Assembly: GCA_963798455.1 (NCBI GenBank)
Contig: CAWCTD010000003.1
Location: forward strand, 3,224,001 to 3,288,000
Direction of reading: 5' to 3'
Origin: CAWCTD01 sp963798455
GTDB taxonomy: Bacteria; Acidobacteriota; Terriglobia; Bryobacterales; Bryobacteraceae
DNA length: 64,000 nt
Shown in pieces: positions 33,344-42,456 of this stretch (position 1 is the stretch's first letter; each line of letters opens with the position of its first letter). The position numbers were made by a program, and so were the translations under genes. The notes beneath the pieces are model-generated. The model was not told the DNA's origin. It worked only from the letters and a program-made list of their open reading frames with translations, and did no database searches.

Positions 33344-35089
33344 GACACCACCGGCACACGGAGCGGCGACTGACTTTTTCCATGATATCGCGGTATTCAG
33401 GATGTCGGCGGGCTCGAGCCAGCCGCGGCGGGCCGTGATGACGCCGTAGCGCATGTTGGCCAGGTGCTTGGGGTGATGCGCGTCGGTGGAGATGACGAAC
33501 TTCGCGCCCCGCTCCTTGGCGGCGCGCAGCAGAGCGCGCGATCGAGGTCGAGGCGCTCGGGGCTGGCGTTGATCTCCAGGCACACGCCGCGGCGGACGGC
33601 CTCCGCCGCGACGCGCTCGAAATCGAAGGGGAACGCCTCGCGCTGCAGCAGCAGGCGGCCGGTGGGGTGGCCGAGCACGCGCAGGTGCGGGCATTCGAGC
33701 GCGCGCAGCAGGCGGTCGGTCATCTCCGCCGGCTCCAGGTTCATGTGGCTGTGCACGCTGCCGATCACCAGATCGAGCTCGGCCAGCGCGTCGTCCGCCA
33801 GGTCCATGGAGCCGTCCTTGCGGATGTCGCACTCGATGCCGGAGAAGACGCGGATGCCGAGTGCGTGCCTGGTCCAGCTCGCGCACGCGCTCCGCGAACG
33901 TCAATGACGCGCTTCTCGTCGAGGCCGTTGGCCATGGCCAGGGCCTTGGAGTGGTCGGTGATGGCGATGTACTCGTAGCCGAGGGCCTTGGCGGCCTCCG
34001 CCATTTCCTCCAGCGTGGCGCGCCCATCGGTCTCGGTGGTGTGCATGTGCAGGTCGCCGCGGATGTCCGACAGCTCGACCAGGTCGCGGCAGGCGGCCCT
34101 CGGCGGCGGCTTCGATCTCGCCCCAGTTCTCGCGCAGCTCGGGCGGAATCCAGGCCAGGCCCAGGGCCTCGTAGACGCCCTCCTCGGTCTCCCCGGCGAT
34201 CTTGCTTCTCGTCCTCGGCGCGGAACAGGCCGTACTCGCTGAGCTTCAGGCCCATCTTCACGCGCGCGCGTGCGCAGCGCGACGTTGTGCTCCTTGCTGC
34301 CGGTGAAGTATTGCAGGGCCGCGCCGAAGCTCTCCGGGGGCAGCGCGCGCACGTCCACCTGCAGACCCTCGCCGCCCACCTTGGCGCTGGCCTTGTTGGC
34401 GCCCTTGCCCAGCACTTCCGTCACTCTGCGGATGCGCCACGAAGCGCTCGAGGGCGTCGGCGGCTCGGGGTCCGGTGACCAGCAGGTCGAGATCGCCCAC
34501 CGTCTCCTTGCCCGCGCCGCAGGCTGCCCGCCGGGGTCACGCGATCGATTCCCTGCCCCGCGGCCAGGTAGCCGGTCAGCTCGGCGGCGACCTCCTCGGC
34601 GAAGCTCAGCAGGAAGCGGCCCGAGCTCCGCCGGTACTGGGCGATGGAGCGCAGCACTTTCTCTTCCAGCTTGGCGCCCATGCGCGGCAGCACGCGCAGT
34701 TTCTGTTCGTGGCAGAGGCGCTCCAGATCGTCGATGGTGCTGACGCGGTAATGCTCCAAGATGAGGCGCGATGCTCTTCGGCCCCAGGCCCTGGATCTTC
34801 AGGAACTCGAGCGCCGTGGGCGGGATATTTCTCCAGCAGCTTGTCGCGCCGCTCGCAGGAGCCGCGTTCCGCGATCTCCTGAAGCACGGCGGCCAGCCCT
34901 TTGCCGATGCCGGGAATCTCGGTGACGTTGCGCGCGGGGTCTTCGCAGAATATCGGCGATGCGCTCGGGGTAGCCCTCGATGGCGGAGGCGCCGTTGCGG
35001 TAGCTGCGGATGCGGAACGAATCCTCGCCGGCGATCTCCATCAGATCGGCGGTTTCCTCGAGCAGGCGCGCGATTTCTTTGTTTTCCAT
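33344..35089 (-). pseudogene. polX: DNA polymerase X / PHP exonuclease (PolX) with many frameshifts
   Basis: PolX, a repair polymerase of the X family with an N-terminal polymerase core and a C-terminal PHP phosphoesterase, is readable only by switching frame about eleven times. In order: MENKEIARLLEETADLMEIA, KLLEKYP, TALEFLKIQGLGPKSI, VSTIDDLERLCHEQKLRVLP, MGDLDLLVTGPRAADALERF, VTEVLGKGANKASAKVGGEG, MGLKLSEYGLFRAEDEKQ, IAGETEEGVYEALGLAWIP, VELSDIRGDLHMHTTETDGR (PHP metal site), LEINASPERLDLD, and FVISTDAHHPKHLANMRYGV. The breaks lie near 34945, 34821, 34766, 34510, 34428, 34259, 34204, 34098, 33893, 33865 and 33540. All except the last are cured by deleting one G or C; the last is cured by deleting a CG. 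The summed length, about 575 residues, is normal. No natural stop was found before the M16 gene. Each segment is conserved, so sequence errors are as likely as gene death. Confidence 0.85.
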
Positions 35090-35984
35090 CGGGCTTCTCC
35101 ACCGCGAGCAACGGTTGGTGCGGCTCGACGTGGACCAGCACGTCGGCGACCCAGTCCAATTCCCGCACCACCTTCTCACGCACCTGCGTGGCGATCTCAT
35201 GCGACGCCCGCACGGTCATGGCCGGATCCACTTCCAGGTGCAGATCCACGTGGTGCTTGAAGCCGGTGTTGCGGGCGAAGCACTTCTCGACGCCCATCAC
35301 ACCCGGGACCGCCAGGGCGACGCGGCGGATGTCTTCCATCTTGGCGGGGCCCGGCATGGTGTCCATGAGTTGTATGGCTGTGTCGCGGATCACGCGCAGG
35401 CCCAGGAAAATGACGATCAGGCCGACGGCAAAACCGCCATAGTGGTCGGCCGCGGCGAACCGCCGAGGATCGTACAGGGTCAATCCCAGGCCCGCCAGGG
35501 CGGTCAGCCCGGAGAGGACGTCGACAAGGTCGTTCCAGGCGTCCGCCACCAGCGCGGAGCTTCTGACTTGATGGCCGTAATGGAACTTGACGGGCGAGAG
35601 GGCTCCCTTGAAGGCGATAGAGACCAACAACGGCCAGATGGCATAAGCGGCGGGCGGCGGGCCGGCCTCGCTCAGCTTCGCCAGCGAGCGGACACATATG
35701 ATGACGCCGGTTGTGGAAAGCATCATGCCGACTGCCCCGCCCATCAGGGTTTCCATCCGGCCGTGTCCGTAAGGATGGTCCGCATCCGGCGGCTTGGCGG
35801 CAATGACCAATCCAAACAGCACCACGCTCGAAGCGACGATGTCGCTGGCGGATTCCACGCCATCGGCGACTACGGCGGTGGAGCCGGCCATCAGGCCCAC
35901 GACAATCTTGGCCACGGCGAGGAACGCGCAGGTGCCCATGCTGATCAGGGCGACCCGCTTGCCTAGGGTGTAAGGGCTGGCCAC
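35090..35984 (-). CDS. Cation diffusion facilitator transporter
   Basis: A CDF-family divalent metal exporter. Six membrane helices are visible (from GTCAFLAVAKIVVGLMAG to GGFAVGLIVIFLGLRVI). The metal-site segments are VVADGVESASDIVAS, DADHPYGHGRMETL and LVADAWNDLVDVLSG, and the cytoplasmic domain ends RELDWVADVLVHVEPHQP. A GTG at 35984 (VASPYTLGKRVAL) gives the best N-terminus. The frame continues past the expected end into polX without a stop, so the 3' limit given here is approximate and another indel may sit near 35090. Confidence 0.82.
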
Positions 35985-36105
35985 TTGAGCAGGATAGCAG
36001 GTGACAGGCGCGTTTTTGTGGGACCGTACGCGGCCTTTTGGTGCTAGAATCCTTGATGACCGGGTAGCTACTGGTCGCGGCACTCGGGGGAAGAAGGATA
36101 ACGGG

Positions 36106-36411
36106 ATGGACAAACTAGCGCAAAACATCCAAGAAGCTTTTCTAAATAATGCGCGCAAGGACAAGACGTTCCTAACGATTTACCTTATGAGCGGGGTGAA
36201 GCTCTCCGGGCGCATCCGGAGCTTCGACAAGTACTCGGTGGTGTTGGAGAGTAACAACCAGGAGCAGCTCATCTTCAAACATGCCATCTCCACCGTAGTT
36301 GTCTCCAAGGCGGCGCATTCTTTCGCCGCGGCTTCGTACGCCCAAAACGGCGGGCCGCCGACAATGCCCCCCATGGGCCACGGCAACGTGTCTGAGGCGC
36401 CGGAAGAGTAG
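36106..36411 (+). CDS. hfq: RNA chaperone Hfq
   Basis: A 101-residue Sm-like protein that binds small RNAs and mRNAs. The Sm1 motif is FLTIYLMSGVKLSGRIRSFD, and Sm2 is LIFKHAISTVV (the usual YKHAISTI motif with small changes). The C-terminal tail is short and Gly/Pro-rich. The ATG at 36106 fits the family's start with DKLAQNIQEAFLN. It is followed 21 bases later by hflX, the classic hfq-hflX order. Confidence 0.96.
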   Translation: MDKLAQNIQEAFLNNARKDKTFLTIYLMSGVKLSGRIRSFDKYSVVLESNNQEQLIFKHAISTVVVSKAAHSFAAASYAQNGGPPTMPPMGHGNVSEAPEE

Positions 36412-36432
36412 CCGGAACCGCATCGAACGACC

Positions 36433-37734
36433 TTGCCGGAAAGGGCTGTACTTGTCGGGCTGGAATTCAAGGGCCGAAAAGCCTTCCGCCCGGACTCCCA
36501 CGTCGACCCAAACGCCTCGGGTCCCGAGGAATCGCTGGCCGAACTAGCCTCGCTTGCCCGCAGCGCCGGGGCCACGGTGCTTGACCAGATCATCCAGGCC
36601 AGGCCCGCACCCGAGGCCGCCACGCTGATCGGCTCCGGCAAAGTGAGAGAGCTCGTGGACCTCGCCGGTGCGCTCGATGCGGAGCTCGTTCTCTTCGATC
36701 ACGAGTTGACCCCAACCCAGCAGCGGAACCTGGAACGGGCTCTCGGCCGGAAGGTCATCGACCGCACGCAACTCATTCTGGACATTTTTGCGAGGCGCGC
36801 CCGGACGCGGGAGGGGCAGCTCCAGGTCGAGCTGGCTCAATTAGATTACCTTCTGCCTCGCCTCACCGGGCGGGGGCGGGAGATGTCGCGTTTGGGGGGC
36901 GGCATCGGCACCAGGGGCCCCGGCGAGACTAAACTGGAAACGGACCGGCGGCGCATTTTCCGCCGCACGCGAAAGATCAAGGAGGAACTGGAGCGGGTAC
37001 GCCGGCATCGCTCGGTCCAACGCAGGCAGCGCAGTGCCGTTCCGCTAGCCACGGCCGTGCTGGTGGGCTATACCAACGCCGGCAAGTCCTCCTTATTCAA
37101 CCGGATTACGGGCGCCGGCGTCGTGGCGGACGCGCGCCTGTTCGCGACACTGGACCCCACCATCCGTGCCGTGACGCTCCCCAGCAACCGGCGGGTGCTG
37201 CTGAGCGACACGGTGGGCTTCATCCGGAATCTGCCCACCACCCTCATCCAGGCGTTCCGAGCCACGCTGGAGGAAGTGACGGAAGCCACTTTGTTGCTCC
37301 ACGTTGTGGATGCGTCCTCCCCTCACGCCGCCGGCGAGGCCGCTCAGGTGCAGAAGGTGCTGGCGGAGCTGGGCTGCGCGCACACCCCTCAGTTGCTCGT
37401 CCTCAACAAGATCGATCTGTTCCCGGGGAGCGAATTCGACGCCGGGCCGCTCGGACAGCGGATCTCCGCGGGCCAGCTTCCGACAGCCGCTGTTTCGGCG
37501 CTGACGGGCGGAGGCCTGGACGGATTGCTCGCGGCCATCGACCAACTGCTTCCGGTCGACCCGGTCTCACACGCGACGCTGCGCATCCCGGCCGGGGAAG
37601 GGTCCACGCTTCACATGCTGCACGAGTGGGGGCGAGTCAGCTCGATCCGCTACTCCGGGGAATACTGCGAAGTGGAGGCGGAGGTCCCCGAATCCTTGAA
37701 GCGGACCCTGGCCGATTACTTGATAGGAGGCTGA
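36433..37734 (+). CDS. hflX: Ribosome-associated GTPase HflX
   Basis: A 433-residue GTPase that splits stalled ribosomes. The N-terminal HflX domain (LVGLEFKGRKAF, ATLIGSGKVRELV) is followed by a coiled middle region (GRGREMSRLGGGIGTRGPGE) and the G domain: G1 GYTNAGKSSLFNRITG, DTVGFIRNLPTTLIQAF and NKIDLFPG. The likely start is a TTG at 36433 (MPERAVLVG). It follows hfq by 21 bases and is probably cotranscribed. Confidence 0.94.
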   Translation: MPERAVLVGLEFKGRKAFRPDSHVDPNASGPEESLAELASLARSAGATVLDQIIQARPAPEAATLIGSGKVRELVDLAGALDAELVLFDHELTPTQQRNLERALGRKVIDRTQLILDIFARRARTREGQLQVELAQLDYLLPRLTGRGREMSRLGGGIGTRGPGETKLETDRRRIFRRTRKIKEELERVRRHRSVQRRQRSAVPLATAVLVGYTNAGKSSLFNRITGAGVVADARLFATLDPTIRAVTLPSNRRVLLSDTVGFIRNLPTTLIQAFRATLEEVTEATLLLHVVDASSPHAAGEAAQVQKVLAELGCAHTPQLLVLNKIDLFPGSEFDAGPLGQRISAGQLPTAAVSALTGGGLDGLLAAIDQLLPVDPVSHATLRIPAGEGSTLHMLHEWGRVSSIRYSGEYCEVEAEVPESLKRTLADYLIGG

Positions 37735-37862
37735 GCTGCGACTACGGTTGCGAGTTTGCCCTCCTACAGCGAAGATTCTGGTTATGGGCGGCATGGCGAC
37801 GACTTCGCCTTGTTGAAGCGTGGAAGGGCATGAAGGCCCGGCCGTCTGAGTTCCGCTAGCGG

Positions 37863-38813
37863 ATGACAGAGATGTCACCTTCTCTCGCCGTTGTGATTCC
37901 GACCTTCAATCGCAGTGGTTTGCTTACGGAATGCCTTGAAAGCATCCTGCGCGCCCCAAAGCCGGCTACGCTCGATTGGCGTGTTAGCGTGGTGGATAAC
38001 AACTCCTCCGACGGGACCGCCGAAGTCGTTCGTTCCTTTGTCGAGAAGCACGGTGACCGAGTGCGCTATCTTTTCGAAAAGCGGCAGGGCAAGTCCGCTG
38101 CGTTGAACCGCGGAGTGGGAGCCAGTGACAGGGACCTGGTGGGCACGATTGACGACGATGAACAAGTGGGTGAGGCGTGGTTCCGGGTCATTGACGAATG
38201 GTTTTCGAATCCCGCCGTGGACTTTATCGGCGGACCCTATCTTCCCCTCTGGCGCGCACCACGGCCGGATTGGCTTCCTGCCGGGCGAGAAGGCGTACTC
38301 GGCGCGGACGAAATCGATATTACTGCGTCCTCTCCCCTTCCCTTTGGAAGCCCCGGCTCTTTCCTGCGCGGCGGCAATGCGGTCCTACGGCGCGCCACAC
38401 TGAAAAGAGTTGGCGAGTATTCGGTATCCCTGGGCCCCAAGGGTAACGATTTTGGCTCTTGCGAGGACCACGACATGTACAACCGACTTCTCGCAACCGG
38501 GGCGAGTGGGTACTTTGTCCCGCAGCTTGTCGTTTTTCATAACGTTCCCCCGGACCGCATAACTCGCAAGTACTTCCGGCTCTGGGCGCTTGGCAGGGCA
38601 ACGTCGCCTGCCGCCCTGGACCTAAGGAACAGGCAGAACGTAAAGTACATCCGGCGGGTGCCTCGTTACATGGTCGGAGACGCGGTCAGGGCCATCTTCA
38701 CCTTTCTTCGGAGCGGAAAGCCTTCTGAGCGGTTTGCCGCGGAACTCAGGTGGTGGGATCTCGCCGGGTTCATTTATGGTGCCTACTTGAGGCGCGACCC
38801 AAAGGAAGACTGA
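37863..38813 (+). CDS. Glycosyltransferase family 2 protein
   Basis: A 316-residue GT-A fold glycosyltransferase: LAVVIPTFNRSGLLTECLES, DNNSSDGTAEVVRSF and the DxD-type metal motif in DLVGTIDDDEQVGEAWF. FIGGPYLPLW lies in the acceptor loop. It has no membrane helix except perhaps a weak one near the C-terminus. It lies at the edge of the polysaccharide locus and converges with the fusion protein at 38911-41355. It probably adds one sugar of the repeat unit; donor and acceptor are unknown. Confidence 0.88.
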   Translation: MTEMSPSLAVVIPTFNRSGLLTECLESILRAPKPATLDWRVSVVDNNSSDGTAEVVRSFVEKHGDRVRYLFEKRQGKSAALNRGVGASDRDLVGTIDDDEQVGEAWFRVIDEWFSNPAVDFIGGPYLPLWRAPRPDWLPAGREGVLGADEIDITASSPLPFGSPGSFLRGGNAVLRRATLKRVGEYSVSLGPKGNDFGSCEDHDMYNRLLATGASGYFVPQLVVFHNVPPDRITRKYFRLWALGRATSPAALDLRNRQNVKYIRRVPRYMVGDAVRAIFTFLRSGKPSERFAAELRWWDLAGFIYGAYLRRDPKED

Positions 38814-38910
38814 CCAGGACCTGTCCGCCTTGGCACGCCTCGATGATGAGGCTGGGCGCTTCGGGAGACTTGCCGTCTGCCGGGCTTTGTGGCAATAACA
38901 GGGCCGGGAT

Positions 38911-41355
38911 TCACGGGCCGGGTGACGGCGCGACGCCAGCGCGCCGGCGTTTGTAAAGCAGGCCGGCCAGAAGACGACGAGCCTGCGCAACCTCCTCATG
39001 CGTGGGAATCCCAAGAAGAAAGACGAGCGCGACGTAAGCAGTTCCAAATGCCAGGCCGCAGGCCAGCAAGATCACGACCGGCGCCGAAGACGACAACAGC
39101 AGCCGGACGACGACCGCAGCTATGGCAGCCAAGCAAGCGCTGAGGGCGAGCTTGCCTGTGTCACCGAGCAGCCCGACATGCCTGCGGCCGAAGTGCAGGA
39201 CCCGCACCGCAACGAGGGTCATCACGACGCGCTCCAGAGCCGCGAGGGCCACGACGACCGAGATGGCCCCGATCATGCCGAAGCGGCCCGTGGCCCACCA
39301 CAGGCCGGCAGACAGCAACACCAGAAGAACCGCGCGGAACTGCACGAGTCTGTAACGGTATTCGGCATAGGCGCGCATAAGAGGGTCGAGGAGGATCAGG
39401 CTCAGGGGCATCATCGTCAAGTTAACGACGAACACCGGCCAAGCGGCGGCGTACTGCGCCGTGAAAAGGAAGCTGATGAACTCGCGGGCCGTGACGAGCA
39501 AGAAAGCATAGGCAGGAAGAACCGCCGCCGCAAGCTTCCGCGTAGCCCGCAAACTGACGGAGATGATCCCGTCGGTGTCGTTGTGCTGCTGGAGCTCGGC
39601 GATCCTGGGGATCAACACCCCGGCAGCCGCCTCGCCAAGCAGTTGGACCAGCGGAAGCTGAAAACAGCCAACGGCATAGAGAGCAAAGACGTCCGAGCCA
39701 AAACGCGCTGAGACGAAGTAGTTGTGCAGATCGGTCTGAAAGGTGTAGACCAGGCCGGCGACGCCGAGAGGCAGAGCATAGGAAAGCTGGGTACGCAGGA
39801 ACCGGGCGTCGAAGGAGGCCCAGAAGCGAGGGTACCGGATGGCGAGGTATCCGAGCACCAGCAACGTCTGAAGGACCCCGTGGAAGATAGCCGCGCCAAG
39901 CAGCGACTCCACAGTGCCGAAAACGATGGCCGCCAGAAGAAAGAAGACTGTCCGGCTGATCTGTGAGGCGAGTATAGCCACCGCGGCGAGTTGCATCTCC
40001 TGGCCGGCGATGAATACTACGTCCACAAAGGCGCCCACGATCCAAAGCCAGGTCACAAGGCCAATCCGCGGCGCGTAGGGTATGATCGCCGGATCCCTGG
40101 CAATGAAGACCAGCAGACCCGGAAAAGCCGTGACAACGGCACAGCCCAGCCCGCCCGCGAGAGTGAGAAAAAGGACGATGTTGAGAACGGTCTCGCGCCG
40201 CCGGCCGGGCTCGCGTGGAAGGAAGTAATACGCACTCATCGCGAAGCCGAGCGGCAGGACGTTGATCGCGGTATTCACAACCAGGAAAACCTGCTTGTAA
40301 AGACCGAACGAAAGCCGATCCAGCCGGCGGACCAGGAGCAGCGGCAGAGCGATGGAGATGGCGAAGGAACAAGTGCGCGCGAACAGGAGCCAGAAGGCCC
40401 GGCCCGTCAGGCTGCCGGTTTCGGGGCGCCGCTCGGCGAGCAGGCATAACAGCCAAGGCGCGACGCGGAGGCCGGTTACCGCCAGCGCGATCTTCAGACT
40501 CCAGCGGTGGCGCTGAGACTCTCCGAATGCCCGGCGGGCGGCGGCCCAATCGCGCGCGGCCAGCGCCTTCTTTCCCTCCGCCACTTGCATCCGGGCGCGG
40601 TGCAACTCAATTTGACAGTCAAACACCTCCCGCTGCGCGGGCGAGAGCGCGAGGGTCCGTCGATGCTTCTCCAACACTCGAACAACATGGGACTCAGTCC
40701 AGGCCGCGTCGGCGGTAAGGCTTCCAGGGTGCCGGCGATAGCGGGCGAGGGAGGCTGTGTGGTACAGAATGCGCCCGCCCCCGGCGACGATCCGCAGCCA
40801 CAGATCGAAATCTTCAGAGGTCCGCAAGGATTCGTCGAACATGCCCGCCCGCAGGATGGCCTCCCGGCGCGTCAGGGCGGCCACGTTGTGCACCTGGCAG
40901 TCCAATCTCGCAAGACTCTCCAGGGTTACCTCGCCCCGGGAGGGTGCCAGGTCCATCAAGGTCCTTCCAGCTTCCGGAACATCGCCAAAGACGACCGCGT
41001 TCGCATACACAACGTCCGCCTCGGGGTGATCATCGATGAACCGGATCTGGGCTTCCAGGTATTCCGGCTCCCAGATGTCATCGGGATCAAGCTGGGCGAT
41101 CCATTCGCCGCCGGCGGCCGCGACAGCGGTGTTGCGCGCCGCGGCCACTCCTCGGTTTTCCTGCTTGATGTAAGTGATGCGGGAACGATAGGGTGCCAGC
41201 ACTCGCTCCAGTTCGTCGGTGTCCGGCGAACCGTCGTTGACCACGATCACCTCGTAGTCGGTATAGGTTTGCGCGAAGAGTGACTCTAGTGCATCCCCGA
41301 TGAATCGGGCGGCGTTGTAGCTGGGCAGAATGACGCTGATGCGAGGAGTCTTCAC
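38911..41355 (-). CDS. GT2 glycosyltransferase fused to a Wzx-like flippase
   Basis: An 814-residue protein with two domains normally on separate genes. Residues 1-300 are a GT2 enzyme: ISVILPSYNAARFIGDALES, NDGSPDTDELERVL and IAQLDPDDIWEPEYLEAQI, with RTSEDFDLWLRIV. Residues from about 310 to the end are a multi-helix polysaccharide exporter of the MVF/Wzx type (FARTCSFAISIALPLLLV, FAMSAYYFLPREPGRRRETV, ALPLGVAGLVYTFQTDL and further helices). The join (LLAERRPETGSLTGRAFWLL) is in one open frame with no stop or start-like gap. The fusion would couple sugar addition to lipid-linked export. A lost stop codon is an alternative. Confidence 0.85.
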   Translation of the reverse strand: MKTPRISVILPSYNAARFIGDALESLFAQTYTDYEVIVVNDGSPDTDELERVLAPYRSRITYIKQENRGVAAARNTAVAAAGGEWIAQLDPDDIWEPEYLEAQIRFIDDHPEADVVYANAVVFGDVPEAGRTLMDLAPSRGEVTLESLARLDCQVHNVAALTRREAILRAGMFDESLRTSEDFDLWLRIVAGGGRILYHTASLARYRRHPGSLTADAAWTESHVVRVLEKHRRTLALSPAQREVFDCQIELHRARMQVAEGKKALAARDWAAARRAFGESQRHRWSLKIALAVTGLRVAPWLLCLLAERRPETGSLTGRAFWLLFARTCSFAISIALPLLLVRRLDRLSFGLYKQVFLVVNTAINVLPLGFAMSAYYFLPREPGRRRETVLNIVLFLTLAGGLGCAVVTAFPGLLVFIARDPAIIPYAPRIGLVTWLWIVGAFVDVVFIAGQEMQLAAVAILASQISRTVFFLLAAIVFGTVESLLGAAIFHGVLQTLLVLGYLAIRYPRFWASFDARFLRTQLSYALPLGVAGLVYTFQTDLHNYFVSARFGSDVFALYAVGCFQLPLVQLLGEAAAGVLIPRIAELQQHNDTDGIISVSLRATRKLAAAVLPAYAFLLVTAREFISFLFTAQYAAAWPVFVVNLTMMPLSLILLDPLMRAYAEYRYRLVQFRAVLLVLLSAGLWWATGRFGMIGAISVVVALAALERVVMTLVAVRVLHFGRRHVGLLGDTGKLALSACLAAIAAVVVRLLLSSSAPVVILLACGLAFGTAYVALVFLLGIPTHEEVAQARRLLAGLLYKRRRAGVAPSPGP

Positions 41356-41445
41356 AACCGGTTCAGAGCAAAGCTCAAGTATGACAAAACGCGGTAGCGC
41401 CCGCGAAAGGCGGAATCGTTTGCGGCAGGCGCAGTTCGTGGGACC

Positions 41446-41535
41446 TCACTTAATGCAGACGAACAGGGTCGCGTGGCAGAAGGTGAGGATCGTTTCCTTG
41501 AGGCGTGTAACACTTTCAGCAAGACTGACCTCCCT
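41446..41535 (-). pseudogene. Methyltransferase 3'-end fragment
   Basis: On the minus strand this stretch encodes about 25 residues ending LKETILTFCHATLFVCIK and a stop. This matches the end of the methyltransferase at 42457-43227, which ends LKETLLTFCDSTLFVCIK, at 19 of 25 positions. The rest of the gene is absent. It is a leftover of a duplicated or deleted methyltransferase, now lying upstream of the methyltransferase at 41612. Confidence 0.7.
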
Positions 41536-41611
41536 GACCGTTCCAAGAGACGACCCGAGTGCTATACTGGGGCCGCCCCGAAGGCAAGGATACAAGTCCC
41601 GGATAACCAGT

Positions 41612-42421
41612 ATGGATCCCACGAAGCGCTGGAATACCGAACGCGAGTTCTTCGACAGTCAGGAATACAATCAATCGGCTATTCCACTATCCGTGGTGGA
41701 GCGCTACACCTTGTGTCGCAAGCCTTGGCTCGCGCCCGAGCTCCCTTTTTGCATTCTCGGGGACGTGCGTGGCAAGCGGATCCTGGACGTGGGATGCGGC
41801 GACGGTGGGAACGCGATCCTCTTGGCGCTAAAAGGCGCGTGCGTGGTCGGGGCGGACATTTCGCCGCGTGCGATTGCTGTTGCTAAAGAGCGCGCCGCTC
41901 TCCACGGGATATCGGAACGCGTTGCGTTCTACGTCAGTCCGCTGGAGCTTTTGGATCTGCCCGATGACCAGAGATTTGATGTCGTTTGCGGGTGGGCCGT
42001 GCTTCATCATTTGATCCCGGTATTGGATTCAATCCTCTCTTCCATGGCAGAGCTGGCCAAGCCGAACGCGCTTTTCCTTTTTTCTGAGCCCATCACGTCG
42101 TGGCGCTGGCTGCGAAAGCTGAGATTGATGTTGCCGATATCCATACACGGCACGCCAGATGAACGTCCGCTGGAAGCCGGAGAGATCGCCCTCATCAGGA
42201 AGTACGTTCCTGATCTGCAGGTCCGATATCACAACGCCGTACTGCGCGTCGTAAACCGGTGCATTTTGCGGAGGCGGTACGAAGACATCCGACCGTTCTG
42301 GCGGACTCTTTATGATCTGGTCGGCCGGACGGACCATTTCTTGCTGAACGTCCTCGGTTTGCGCGGAATCGCATCGGGAGCCACGATGTACGGAACGCTG
42401 ATACAGAGACACTCCTCGTAA
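41612..42421 (+). CDS. Class I SAM-dependent methyltransferase
   Basis: A 269-residue methyltransferase with the SAM-binding motif RILDVGCGDGGNAILLALKG, the acidic loop GADISPRAIAVAKERAALH and LPDDQRFDVVCGWAVLHHL. I chose the ATG at 41612 (MDPTKRWNTEREFF). The C-terminal 90 residues lack a recognised domain and are basic. In this locus it may methylate a sugar or lipid carrier, but the acceptor is unknown. It is convergent with the next methyltransferase. Confidence 0.85.
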   Translation: MDPTKRWNTEREFFDSQEYNQSAIPLSVVERYTLCRKPWLAPELPFCILGDVRGKRILDVGCGDGGNAILLALKGACVVGADISPRAIAVAKERAALHGISERVAFYVSPLELLDLPDDQRFDVVCGWAVLHHLIPVLDSILSSMAELAKPNALFLFSEPITSWRWLRKLRLMLPISIHGTPDERPLEAGEIALIRKYVPDLQVRYHNAVLRVVNRCILRRRYEDIRPFWRTLYDLVGRTDHFLLNVLGLRGIASGATMYGTLIQRHSS

Positions 42422-42456
42422 CCCGGCGTCTGCGATCTGACGCCGTTTAAGCGCCT

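Noticed and set aside
36013..36050. Promoter for hfq (TTGTGG and TAGAAT)
   Set aside because: Spacing is 23 bases, too long for a sigma-70 promoter; not reported as a feature.
33765..36164. One 799-residue protein joining the cation transporter to polX
   Set aside because: Only three short stretches of the downstream part in this frame are PolX sequence; the rest is out of frame. It results from frameshifts, not a real fusion.
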